A DNA stretch of 37,348 nt from Paracoccaceae bacterium (GTDB lineage Bacteria > Pseudomonadota > Alphaproteobacteria > Rhodobacterales > Rhodobacteraceae), in the NCBI GenBank assembly GCA_020425125.1, contig JAGQRV010000044.1:20617-57964 (forward strand), read 5' to 3'. Under the pieces are notes generated by a model that had not been told where the DNA came from, ran no database searches, and saw only the letters and a list, made by a program, of their open reading frames with translations. The translations under genes and the position numbers were made by a program. This document shows positions 1-7,279 of this stretch, piece by piece (the first letter of the stretch is position 1; the number at the start of each line of letters is the position of its first letter).

Positions 1-1035
1 GAATACGACGACGAGGTCGCCTATCACGCCACCCGAAAGGTCTATGACCTGGGCCGCCGGCTGGACGACCGCCCCTGGTGCCTGACGGTCAGCTTCACGC
101 ATCCCCACGACCCCTATGTCGCGCGGCGGAAATACTGGGACCTCTACGCCGACTGCGCGCATCTGCTGCCCGAGGTCGCCGACCTCGGTTACGACGCCCA
201 GGACCCGCATTCCCGGCGCCTCTTCGATGCCAGCGACTGGCGCAGCTTCTCGATCACCGAGGATCACATCCGCCGCGCCCGCCGGGGCTATTTCGCCAAC
301 CTCTCCTATATCGACGGCAAGATCGGCGAGGTGATGGAGGCGCTGCGCGGCACGCGGCAGGAGGAGGACACGATCATCTTCTTCGTCTCCGACCACGGCG
401 ACATGCTGGGCGAGCGCGGGCTGTGGTTCAAGATGTCCTTCTTCGACGGCTCCAGCCGGGTGCCGCTGATGGTCTCGGCGCCGCGGATGACGCCCGGCCG
501 CGTCGACACGCCGGTCAGCAACATCGACGTCTGCCCGACGCTCTGCGATCTGGCGGGGATCGCCATGGACGAGGTCGCGCCCTGGACCGAGGGCGAAAGC
601 CTGGTTCCGCTCGGCACCGGCGGCACGCGCGATACTCCGGTCGCGATGGAATACGCCGCCGAGGGGTCCGAGGCGCCGCTGGTCGCGCTCCGCGCCGGGC
701 GCTGGAAATACACCCGCTGCGCGCTCGATCCCGAACAGCTCTTCGACCTCGAGGCCGACCCGCACGAGCGCGACAACCTCGTCGAAGATCCGGCGCACCG
801 CGACACGCTGGAGCAGTTCCGCGCCGAGGCCGATGCCCGCTGGGATCTGGCGCGGTTCGACGCCGAGGTACGCCGGTCCCAGGCCCGCCGCCACGTCGTC
901 TACGAGGCGCTGCGCAACGGCGACCATTTCCCGTGGGACTACCAGCCGCTGCAGAAGGCGTCGGAACGCTACATGCGCAACCACATGGACCTGAACGTGC
1001 TGGAGGAAAACAAGCGCTACCCGCGGGGGGAATGA
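1..1035 (+). CDS. betC: Choline sulfatase, 3' part (5' end outside window)
   Basis: Hydrolyses choline-O-sulfate to choline and sulfate, feeding glycine betaine synthesis or choline catabolism. The frame is open from base 1 to a TGA at 1033-1035, giving the last 344 residues of a family usually about 500 long, so the N-terminus with the formylglycine cysteine motif lies upstream of the window. Visible sulfatase motifs are the metal-site stretch SDHGDMLGE and a GRWKYTR segment of the fold's C-terminal part. The tail (HFPWDYQP, then RYMRNHMDLNVLEENKRYPR) is the C-terminal domain typical of choline sulfatases and separates it from arylsulfatases. The usual partners betI/betB/betA are not in view and nothing downstream on this strand belongs to the pathway. 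Confidence 0.93.
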   Translation, partial: EYDDEVAYHATRKVYDLGRRLDDRPWCLTVSFTHPHDPYVARRKYWDLYADCAHLLPEVADLGYDAQDPHSRRLFDASDWRSFSITEDHIRRARRGYFANLSYIDGKIGEVMEALRGTRQEEDTIIFFVSDHGDMLGERGLWFKMSFFDGSSRVPLMVSAPRMTPGRVDTPVSNIDVCPTLCDLAGIAMDEVAPWTEGESLVPLGTGGTRDTPVAMEYAAEGSEAPLVALRAGRWKYTRCALDPEQLFDLEADPHERDNLVEDPAHRDTLEQFRAEADARWDLARFDAEVRRSQARRHVVYEALRNGDHFPWDYQPLQKASERYMRNHMDLNVLEENKRYPRGE

Positions 1036-1047
1036 CGACGGAACTGA

Positions 1048-1248
1048 CGCGTTAGGGGCGGTGTCACGATCCGGCATGGCCGGTGATTCAGATTCGCGGT
1101 TCTCCCACCATCTTCATAGCGAGCCTTGTGGGTCCAGATCGAGGCAAAGCACCTTCCTGCCATATAGAGCGTCGGCAACGGATAGATTACGGGCCAATGC
1201 GGTTTTTCCCGCCCCGGCTTTCTGAGCGGCTGCCAAGATCGCTTTCAT
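1048..1248 (-). pseudogene. Degenerate N-terminal fragment of a ParA-family ATPase
   Basis: Reading the minus strand from an ATG at 1248-1246 gives MKAILAAAQKAGAGKTALAR, followed by a frame containing KVLCLDLDPQGSL, then an in-frame TGA at 1116-1114, then RWWENRESESPAMPDRD in the same frame. This matches the N-terminus of ParA partition ATPases: a deviant Walker A (signature Lys, then GAGKT), the DLDPQGS switch/A' region, and the WWE-x-RE-x-x-x-PAM stretch that follows it in plasmid ParA proteins. The stop is one C-to-T change from CGA (Arg). Similarity ends near the betC 3' end, so most of the gene is missing. The start overlaps the upstream gene's stop (TGATG). Seen: the residues and the stop. 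Inferred: that it is a relic, not a functional short protein. Confidence 0.68.
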
Positions 1249-1490
1249 CATTGGGTGCGGGTTGCGCTGGCAACGGACCGGCTAATGTCGGTCAGAACGC
1301 CGACGACAACTCCGAAGATCAGCACAAGGGTGCCCTGATTTATTGCTTGGCCGGTGGTGCCGCTCCCAAGGTATCGATGCGCAAGGTTGGGGTCGCCCGA
1401 CCATATCACGAACAGTGCAAGGGCAACACTGAAAGCGCCATGAATGACTGCCAGCCACGCAACGATACGTCCCACTCGTGTGAAGAACAT
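1248..1490 (-). CDS. Small two-helix membrane protein, unknown function
   Basis: An 80-residue protein with two hydrophobic segments (about residues 8-29, IVAWLAVIHG onward, and 51-68, QGTLVLIFGVVVGVL). They are separated by a polar loop with the motif YLGSGTTGQAINQG. The ATG at 1490-1488 is chosen because GGAGAGG lies just upstream; an upstream in-frame extension lacks such a site. The loop motif resembles uncharacterised small inner-membrane proteins that I associate with Rhodobacteraceae, but I cannot assign a function. Its TGA overlaps the start of the ParA relic. An AT-rich stretch (about 1525-1605) upstream on this strand may hold its promoter. Confidence 0.65.
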   Translation of the reverse strand: MFFTRVGRIVAWLAVIHGAFSVALALFVIWSGDPNLAHRYLGSGTTGQAINQGTLVLIFGVVVGVLTDISRSVASATRTQ

Positions 1491-1771
1491 CGGGCCTCTC
1501 CAATTTTCTGGTGACGCTACCGCAAATATGCGAGACCGCAAACGTATAATTTCATACATACGAATGTTCATATTTACGAAAAATTGACACTTACTTATGG
1601 GCCTCCAACGGACGGAGGGTGCGCATCTACCCTAGGTTCCAGACCCATTAATTGGGCGAGATAACCGTCGATTCACACATGCACGGGCAAAGGCCGTCTG
1701 GTTCTGTCACCTGCGTCATTCGATCCTCGACAAATCGCCTTGCCAACCGCGCCCGTCCTCCTGTATGCGCC
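1491..1771. other. Intergenic region between small membrane gene and serC leader
   Basis: About 280 bases without a convincing gene. Bases 1525-1605 are clearly AT-richer than the surroundings, as expected for a divergent promoter region. A TTGACA lies on the plus strand at about 1585-1590 without a good -10 partner. On the minus strand TGAACA, a 16-base spacer and TATACG form only a weak promoter match. No RNA gene was recognised. Confidence 0.4.
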
Positions 1772-1824
1772 GCCGTGGGACACCTCTCCCCAACGAGAGG
1801 CGGTTATCTGGAAGGGTACTACTG
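1772..1824 (+). promoter_or_regulatory. Candidate serC leader RNA
   Basis: A hairpin with perfect 6-bp arms CCTCTC (1783-1788) and GAGAGG (1795-1800) and loop CCCAAC sits directly before the serC ribosome site GGAAGGG (about 1810-1816). GCCG (1772-1775) can pair with CGGT (1801-1804) to extend it across an internal loop. A conserved 'serC leader' structure upstream of alphaproteobacterial serC-serA operons, with its last stem near the ribosome site, is established knowledge. The match here is inferred from position and shape, not from a covariance search. Confidence 0.42.
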
Positions 1825-2979
1825 ATGGTCACGACGACTCCGGGCGCGCGCCCGGCCAATCCGCGCTTTTCTTCCGGCCCTTGTGCCAAACCCCCGCATT
1901 TCACGCTCGACCTGCTTGCCGACGCCGCGCTCGGCCGGTCGCATCGCGCCGCCATCGGCAAGAAGAAGCTCAAGCAGGCGATCGACGAGACCCGCGCGAT
2001 CCTCGGCGTCCCCGAGGAGTACCGCATCGGCATCGTGCCCGCCTCGGACACCGGCGCCTTCGAGATGGCGATGTGGTCGCTGCTGGGCGAACGCCCGGCC
2101 GAGATGGTCGCCTGGGAAAGCTTCGGCGCGGGCTGGGTCACCGACGTGGTCAAGCAGCTGAAGATCGACGCCACGGTCCACACCGCCGAGTACGGCGAGA
2201 TCGTGGACATGGCGGCGCTGAACTACGACAACGACGTCTGCTTCACCTGGAACGGCACCACCTCGGGCGTGCGCGTCGCCTCCGGCGACGTGATCCCGGC
2301 CGACCGCAAGGGGCTGACGCTCTGCGACGCGACCTCGGCCGCCTTCGCGATGGATCTGCCTTGGGAGAAGCTCGATGTCGTGACCTTCTCGTGGCAGAAA
2401 GTGCTGGGCGGCGAGGCCGCGCACGGCATCCTGATCCTGTCCCCCCGCGCCGTGGCGCGGCTGGAAAGCTACACCCCGGCCTGGCCGCTGCCGAAGATTT
2501 TCCGGCTCACCAAGGGCGGCAAGCTGATCGAAGGCATCTTCGTGGGCGAGACGATCAACACGCCGTCGATGCTCTGCGTCGAGGATTACCTCGTGGCGCT
2601 GGCCTGGGCGAAATCCGTGGGCGGGCTGACGGGCCTGATCGCGCGGGCCGACGCCAATTTCGCCGAGATCGGGAAATTCGTCGCGGCGCATGACTGGATC
2701 GATTTCCTCGCCACCGACCCGGCGACGCGCTCCACCACGTCGGTCTGCCTGAAGTTCACCGACGCGCGGATCAGGGACGGTGCCGCCTTCGCCAAGGCCG
2801 TGGCCAAGCGGCTGGAGGCGGAAGGGGTCGGGCTCGACCTCGGCGCCTATCGCGATGCGCCTCCGGGCCTGCGGATCTGGTGCGGCTCGACGGTCGAGAC
2901 CTCGGACGTCGCGGCGCTGATGCCGTGGCTCGAATGGGCGTTCGAGGCCGAACTCGCGGCGCAGTCCGAAGCCGCCTGA
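1825..2979 (+). CDS. serC: Phosphoserine aminotransferase
   Basis: PLP enzyme converting 3-phosphohydroxypyruvate plus glutamate to phosphoserine and 2-oxoglutarate, second step of serine synthesis; cytosolic. 384 residues, normal for the Methanosarcina-type/alphaproteobacterial subgroup. The N-terminus reads [16 protein letters not shown], typical of that subgroup. The PLP lysine is K192 in [13 protein letters not shown], and [10 protein letters not shown] (141-150) is the cofactor phosphate region. The ATG at 1825 is chosen over an in-frame ATG 60 bases upstream because GGAAGGG precedes it at good spacing and the upstream extension is not family-like. It is followed by serA after 172 bases, and the two are probably one operon. 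Confidence 0.95.
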   Translation: MVTTTPGARPANPRFSSGPCAKPPHFTLDLLADAALGRSHRAAIGKKKLKQAIDETRAILGVPEEYRIGIVPASDTGAFEMAMWSLLGERPAEMVAWESFGAGWVTDVVKQLKIDATVHTAEYGEIVDMAALNYDNDVCFTWNGTTSGVRVASGDVIPADRKGLTLCDATSAAFAMDLPWEKLDVVTFSWQKVLGGEAAHGILILSPRAVARLESYTPAWPLPKIFRLTKGGKLIEGIFVGETINTPSMLCVEDYLVALAWAKSVGGLTGLIARADANFAEIGKFVAAHDWIDFLATDPATRSTTSVCLKFTDARIRDGAAFAKAVAKRLEAEGVGLDLGAYRDAPPGLRIWCGSTVETSDVAALMPWLEWAFEAELAAQSEAA

Positions 2980-3029
2980 TCTTTCCGACAGTGCCGCGGG
3001 GCCGCGACCGGCCCCGCCTCTCCTCCTCC

Positions 3030-3045
3030 CCCCGATGCATCGGGG
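3030..3045. repeat. 16-bp perfect palindrome between serC and serA
   Basis: CCCCGATGCATCGGGG is a perfect palindrome. As RNA it could form a 6-bp stem with loop TGCA. There is no T tract after it, so a simple intrinsic terminator is unlikely. It could be a processing or attenuation hairpin, or a protein site. Confidence 0.5.
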
Positions 3046-3082
3046 CTGGCGCCGTACACCCGGCTTCGCGGGGCCCCAGCGG

Positions 3083-3126
3083 GTCCGATGAAAGTCCGAT
3101 GAAAGTCCGACGCAAGTCCGATGCCG
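3083..3126 (+). repeat. Four tandem 11-bp repeats ahead of serA
   Basis: Four head-to-tail 11-base units: GTCCGATGAAA twice exactly, then GTCCGACGCAA and GTCCGATGCCG. They end 25 bases before the serA start, so they lie in its leader. Three units contain an ATG; the one at 3088-3090 opens a four-codon frame (MKVR, stop). No function is known to me. Confidence 0.8.
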
Positions 3127-3151
3127 GATCCTCGCACGAAGGAACGCCGCC

Positions 3152-4747
3152 ATGGCTCCCAAGGTTCTCATCTCCGACGCCCTGTCGGACGCCGCCGTCC
3201 AGATCTTCCGTGATCGCGGCATCGACGTCGACTTCCAGCCAACGCTCGGAAAAGACAAGGAAAAGCTTGCCGAAGTGATCGGCCAGTATGACGGCCTCGC
3301 GATCCGCTCGGCCACCAAGGTCACCTCGAAGATCCTCGAGAACGCCAAGAATCTCAAGGTGATCGGCCGCGCCGGCATAGGCGTCGACAACGTCGACATC
3401 CCCGCCGCCTCCAAGAAGGGCGTGATCGTGATGAACACGCCGTTCGGCAACTCGATCACCACCGCCGAACATGCCATCGCGATGATGTTCGCCGTGGCCC
3501 GCCAGATCCCCGAGGCCAGCGCCTCGACCCATGCCGGCAAGTGGGAAAAGTCGAAATTCATGGGGGTCGAGCTCACCGGCAAGACGCTGGGCGTGATCGG
3601 CGCCGGCAATATCGGCTCCATCGTCTGCGACCGGGCGCTCGGGCTCGACATGAAGGTGATCGCCTACGATCCGTTCCTGTCGGAAGAGCGCGCGACCAAG
3701 ATGGGCGTGACCAAGGTCGAACTGGACGAACTGCTGAAGCGGGCCGACTTCATCACCCTGCACGTGCCCAAGACCGAAAAGACCGCCGGGATCCTCTCGC
3801 GTGAGGCGATCGCCAAGATGAAGCCCGGCGTGCGGGTCATCAACTGCGCCCGCGGCGGGCTGGTCGACGAGGAGGCGCTGGCCGAGGCGCTGAAAGCGGG
3901 CAAGGTGGCTGGCGCCGCCTTCGACGTGTTCGCGGTGGAGCCGGCGACGGAGAACCCGCTCTTCGGTCTGCCGAACGTGGTCTGCACGCCCCATCTGGGT
4001 GCCTCCACGACCGAGGCGCAGGAGAATGTCGCGCTTCAGGTGGCCGAACAGATGTCGGACTATCTGCTGACCGGCGCGGTGCAGAACGCGCTCAACATGC
4101 CGTCGGTCACCGCCGAGGAAGCGGCCGTGATGGGCCCCTGGATCAAGCTCGCCGAGAATCTGGGCAGCTTCGTCGGCCAGATGACCGACGAACCGGTCAA
4201 GTCGATCAACGTGCTCTACGACGGACTGGTTGCCGAGATGAACCTCGCGGCGCTCGATGCCGCCACGCTGTCCGGGTTCATGAAGGCGACAAATCCCGAC
4301 GTGAACATGGTCTCGGCACCGCTGATCGCACAGGAACGCGGCATCAAGCTGTCGCGGACCACGCAGAAGAAGTCCGGCGTGTTCGACGCCTATATCAAGC
4401 TGACGGTGGAAACCGAAAAGCGGACCCGGACGATCGCCGGCACCGTGTTCTCGGACGGAAAGCCGCGGTTCATTCAGATCAAGGGCATCAACATCGATGC
4501 CGAGATCGGGACGCACATGCTCTACACGACCAACAAGGACGTGCCGGGGATCATCGGCGCGCTTGGCATGACGCTTGGCAATCACGGGGTGAACATCGCC
4601 AACTTCACCCTGGGACGCAGCCACAGCGGGAAGGATGCGATCGCGCTGCTCTACCTCGACGAACAGCCCGGCGACACCGTCCTGAAGGCGCTGACGGATA
4701 CCGGCCTGTTCCAGCAGGTGCGCCCGCTTCACTTCGACGCGGCGTGA
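3152..4747 (+). CDS. serA: D-3-phosphoglycerate dehydrogenase (long, ACT-domain type)
   Basis: Oxidises 3-phosphoglycerate to 3-phosphohydroxypyruvate with NAD+, the first committed step of serine synthesis. 531 residues, the long form: catalytic and Rossmann domains (NAD motif G150-A-G-N-I-G155), catalytic R234 (NCARGGLVDEEAL), E263 and H281 (PHLGAST), then the intervening ASB domain (about 320-450) and a C-terminal ACT domain (about 455-531, containing DVPGIIGALGMTLGNHGVNI). The ACT domain suggests feedback control by serine, inferred from the family. The start follows GAAGGAA at good spacing. The leader carries the 11-bp tandem repeats and the transcript probably ends at the hairpin 9 bases after the stop. 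Confidence 0.97.
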   Translation: MAPKVLISDALSDAAVQIFRDRGIDVDFQPTLGKDKEKLAEVIGQYDGLAIRSATKVTSKILENAKNLKVIGRAGIGVDNVDIPAASKKGVIVMNTPFGNSITTAEHAIAMMFAVARQIPEASASTHAGKWEKSKFMGVELTGKTLGVIGAGNIGSIVCDRALGLDMKVIAYDPFLSEERATKMGVTKVELDELLKRADFITLHVPKTEKTAGILSREAIAKMKPGVRVINCARGGLVDEEALAEALKAGKVAGAAFDVFAVEPATENPLFGLPNVVCTPHLGASTTEAQENVALQVAEQMSDYLLTGAVQNALNMPSVTAEEAAVMGPWIKLAENLGSFVGQMTDEPVKSINVLYDGLVAEMNLAALDAATLSGFMKATNPDVNMVSAPLIAQERGIKLSRTTQKKSGVFDAYIKLTVETEKRTRTIAGTVFSDGKPRFIQIKGINIDAEIGTHMLYTTNKDVPGIIGALGMTLGNHGVNIANFTLGRSHSGKDAIALLYLDEQPGDTVLKALTDTGLFQQVRPLHFDAA

Positions 4748-4755
4748 GACGATCC

Positions 4756-4782
4756 GCGCCGTCCCGCCATGCGGGACGGCGC
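4756..4782 (+). terminator. Strong hairpin after serA
   Basis: A perfect 12-bp inverted repeat, GCGCCGTCCCGC (4756-4767) and GCGGGACGGCGC (4771-4782), with loop CAT. It starts 9 bases after the serA stop. No T run follows, so it may terminate only partly or act as a 3' stabiliser, as is common in GC-rich alphaproteobacteria. Confidence 0.6.
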
Positions 4783-5086
4783 ATCGCGGACCAGATCTCC
4801 GGCACGCGCCAGCATGCTCAGCGATCGGGTCAGGAAAAATGCCGGAGATTTCAGCCGTATGAAGGCGACGCCACCCCAACAGCGCATCGTCGCCGGCAGT
4901 CAGACTTCACCCTTGCCGGGCGGCGGGACCGCTCGATGACCGGTTCCGCGCGGGACCCTTCATCGGTGTTCCGAACCGACCGCGATAGGCTCTCCCAGGA
5001 CCATCGCGATCGCGCTGCGGCGAGGTGCCCCGGGGCGTGACACCATATCAGTTGAAGGTCTGCGCCCCGCGTGCACTTTGACGGCC
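4783..5086. other. Intergenic region, nothing recognised
   Basis: About 300 bases between the serA hairpin and the phosphoesterase. Open frames on both strands are low-complexity, Arg/Ala/Ser-rich products of high GC. I see no RNA gene, and only a minor CGGTTC/GAACCG inverted repeat near 4940-4980. Confidence 0.4.
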
Positions 5087-6016
5087 ATGTCACGGCTTGA
5101 ACCGACCTCGCAACGGGCGCCATGGACCCCGCGCGCACCGCGCCGGGCGGCCCGAGGCTGGTGCGGGCTCTGGGGGCTTCCGGCATTGCGCCGGTATCGG
5201 CTCGCCCTCGCAAGATGGCGGGGACCGCCCCTGCGCATTGCAGTGATTGCCGATCCCCATGTCTGCCGACCCTGGGTCGCGCCGGGACGGATGCGCGCGA
5301 TCATCGCTCAGGTCAATGCGCTTGACGCCGACATGATCGTTGTCGCGGGCGATGTGCTGCCCGACCGGAATCTGGCCTGCCAGCATCTGAAGGCGCACGA
5401 GATCGTCCCCTTGCTTCGACCGTTGCGCGCGCCGTTGGGCGTTTTCTCGGTTCTGGGCAACCACGACTGGCGGGATTGCCGGCAGGCAATGGAAACCGGC
5501 GGCGCCGAGAACTCGGTCGTCGAGGCGTTTTCAGGCGAAGGCATGGCGCTCCTGCGCAACGAGTCCCGGCAGCTCTCCCATCTAGGCTATCCGTTCTGGG
5601 TCGTGGGCTTTGACAGTCAGATACCCCTGCGCTGGGGACAGAAGCCCTTTGTCCGTCCGGACGAGGCATTCGCCCAGGTCCCCGAAGGCGCACCGGCGAT
5701 TCTGCTCGCCCACGAGCCGGACTATTTTGCCAAGGGCGACACCCGCCCGATCCTGCAGATCAGTGGTCATACCCATGGCGGCCAGTTCGTCTTGCTCGGC
5801 CGCCGTCCGATGACGCCGTCGCGCTACGGCGACCGCTATTCGATCGGTCATATCGTCGAAGGCGGCCGGCATCTGATCGTCTCGGCCGGGATCGGCTATT
5901 CGGGTATGCCATTCCGTTTCGGAGTTCCGCCGGAGATCGTCGTGATCGAGGTCGTCCGGCACGACGCCACCACCACCCACCTTGCAGAAATTGAGGAGGC
6001 CTCCTGCAATGACTGA
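5087..6016 (+). CDS. Calcineurin-like metallophosphoesterase (YkuE/LpxG-type)
   Basis: 309 residues from the ATG at 5087; a TTG three codons upstream is possible. The N-terminal ~45 residues are Arg/Trp-rich, possibly a membrane-proximal anchor. The catalytic part has the full dimetal set in order: D56-P-H58, then AGDVLPD, GNHDW, HEP(D) and SGHTHGGQ, which is the pattern of the YkuE/YaeI family acting on lipid-linked or other phosphodiesters. The exact substrate is unknown. The ORF overlaps the thiolase start by 8 bases (AATGACTGA), so the two are probably co-transcribed, although no metabolic link is obvious. No convincing ribosome site precedes either start. Confidence 0.88.
   Translation: MSRLEPTSQRAPWTPRAPRRAARGWCGLWGLPALRRYRLALARWRGPPLRIAVIADPHVCRPWVAPGRMRAIIAQVNALDADMIVVAGDVLPDRNLACQHLKAHEIVPLLRPLRAPLGVFSVLGNHDWRDCRQAMETGGAENSVVEAFSGEGMALLRNESRQLSHLGYPFWVVGFDSQIPLRWGQKPFVRPDEAFAQVPEGAPAILLAHEPDYFAKGDTRPILQISGHTHGGQFVLLGRRPMTPSRYGDRYSIGHIVEGGRHLIVSAGIGYSGMPFRFGVPPEIVVIEVVRHDATTTHLAEIEEASCND
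5994..6005 (+). promoter_or_regulatory. Thiolase ribosome site inside a palindrome
   Basis: The GGAGG ribosome site of the thiolase lies within the perfect 12-base palindrome AGGAGGCCTCCT, ending 3 bases before the ATG. The CCTCCT half could mask the GGAGG half in trans (RNA dimer) or through a short 4-bp hairpin. It also decides the start codon at 6009. Confidence 0.5.
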
Positions 6017-7184
6017 AATCGTAATCCTCGACGGCGCCCGCACCGCGATCGGCACCTTTGGCGGAAGCCTCGCCGGCACCCCTGCGACCACGCTGGGCGC
6101 AACCGCGGCAAAGGCGGCGCTGGAACGGTCGGGCGTCGCCCCCGAAAAGATCGGCCATGTCGCGATGGGACACGTGATCAACTCGGAACCGCGCGACATG
6201 TACCTCAGCCGCGTGACTGCCATCGAGGCCGGGGTCCCGAAGGAAGCACCGGCGATGAACGTGAACCGCCTCTGCGGCTCGGGCATGCAGGCCACCATCT
6301 CGGTCATCCAGTCGCTGATGCTGGGCGACGCGGAGTTCGGCCTGGCCGGCGGATCCGAGAACATGAGCCGTGGGCCATATGTGGTGCCCGCGATCCGCTG
6401 GGGTCAGAAGATGGGCGATGCCGGTGCCGTGGACATGATGGTCGGCACGCTGACCTGCCCGTTCGGCACCGGCCATATGGGCGTAACCGCCGAGAATGTC
6501 GCCTCGGAGCACCAGATCAGCCGTGAAGCCCAGGACGCGTTCGCTCTGGAAAGCCAGGAGCGGACCGCACGCGCCATTGCGGAGGGCCGGTTCAAGAGCC
6601 AGATCGTGCCCGTCGAAGTGACGGTGAAGCGGCAGACCGTCGCCTTCGACACCGACGAACATCCCAAGGCGACCACGCTGGACAAGCTTGCATCGCTGAA
6701 GCCGGTATTCAAGAAGGACGGATCGGTCACGGCCGGAAATGCCAGCGGCATCAATGACGGCGCCGCCGCCCTCGTTCTTGCCACGGCAGATGCGGCCGAA
6801 TCCGCGGGCCTTTCGCCCAAGGCACGGATCCTTGGCTATGCCCATGCCGGCGTGCGTCCCGAAGTGATGGGCATCGGCCCGGTCCCTGCGGTCGAGAAGC
6901 TGTTGGCCAAGACCGGCCTGTCCGTCGATGATTTCGACGTGATCGAGTCGAACGAGGCCTTCGCGGCCCAGGCGCTGGCGGTGTCCAAGGGACTCGGATT
7001 CGATCCCGAGAAGGTCAACCCGAATGGCGGCGCCATCGCGCTCGGCCATCCGGTCGGTGCCACCGGCGCGATCCTGATCGTCAAGGCGCTCTACGAGCTC
7101 GAGCGGACCGGCGGAAAGCGCGGGCTGTGTACCATGTGCATCGGCGGCGGACAGGGCATCGCGATCGCCATCGAACGGGTCTGA
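6009..7184 (+). CDS. Beta-ketothiolase / acetyl-CoA acetyltransferase, BktB-like
   Basis: Thiolase II condensing two acyl-CoA to 3-ketoacyl-CoA or the reverse; a role in PHB/PHV synthesis or acyl-CoA degradation. 391 residues, full length. Catalytic residues: nucleophile C89 in NRLCGSGMQ, H347 in ALGHPVGATGA, C377 in CIGGGQG. Segments such as TAIGTFGGSL, EPRDMYL, MGDAGAVDMM and HMGVTAENVA are closer to Ralstonia BktB as I recall it than to PhaA (which has NQLCGSG), so broader chain-length use is possible. The ATG at 6009 is fixed by the GGAGG just upstream and the normal TEIVILDGARTAIG start. No phaB reductase is adjacent. Confidence 0.93.
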   Translation: MTEIVILDGARTAIGTFGGSLAGTPATTLGATAAKAALERSGVAPEKIGHVAMGHVINSEPRDMYLSRVTAIEAGVPKEAPAMNVNRLCGSGMQATISVIQSLMLGDAEFGLAGGSENMSRGPYVVPAIRWGQKMGDAGAVDMMVGTLTCPFGTGHMGVTAENVASEHQISREAQDAFALESQERTARAIAEGRFKSQIVPVEVTVKRQTVAFDTDEHPKATTLDKLASLKPVFKKDGSVTAGNASGINDGAAALVLATADAAESAGLSPKARILGYAHAGVRPEVMGIGPVPAVEKLLAKTGLSVDDFDVIESNEAFAAQALAVSKGLGFDPEKVNPNGGAIALGHPVGATGAILIVKALYELERTGGKRGLCTMCIGGGQGIAIAIERV

Positions 7185-7245
7185 TCCCGGCCGGCGGACC
7201 CGTCAAATCCGGCCCGCCGTTCAGCGCCTGTTCACCCCTTCGCTC

Positions 7246-7269
7246 CCATGATCCGGCGCGTGATCATGG
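7246..7269 (+). repeat. 8-8-8 dyad before the hybrid kinase
   Basis: CCATGATC (7246-7253) and GATCATGG (7262-7269) are perfect inverted copies around an 8-base spacer, ending 10 bases before the kinase ATG. This could be an operator or a hairpin near the ribosome site. The ATG inside the left arm (7248) opens an 11-codon frame ([11 protein letters not shown]) whose TGA overlaps the kinase start. Confidence 0.5.
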
Positions 7270-7279
7270 AAGCAGGACG

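Noticed and set aside
1083-1514. 143-codon plus-strand frame across the ParA relic
   Set aside because: Opposite strand carries recognisable ParA and membrane-protein sequence; this frame has no family features.
3083-3126. CRISPR-like repeats
   Set aside because: Units are 11 bases with no spacers.
1819-4879. Very long minus-strand open frames antisense to serC and serA
   Set aside because: They mirror the codon structure of clearly recognised plus-strand enzymes in GC-rich DNA and show no domain.
4744-5040. Small Arg-rich frame after serA
   Set aside because: No ribosome site, includes the terminator hairpin, and composition is that of random GC-rich sequence.
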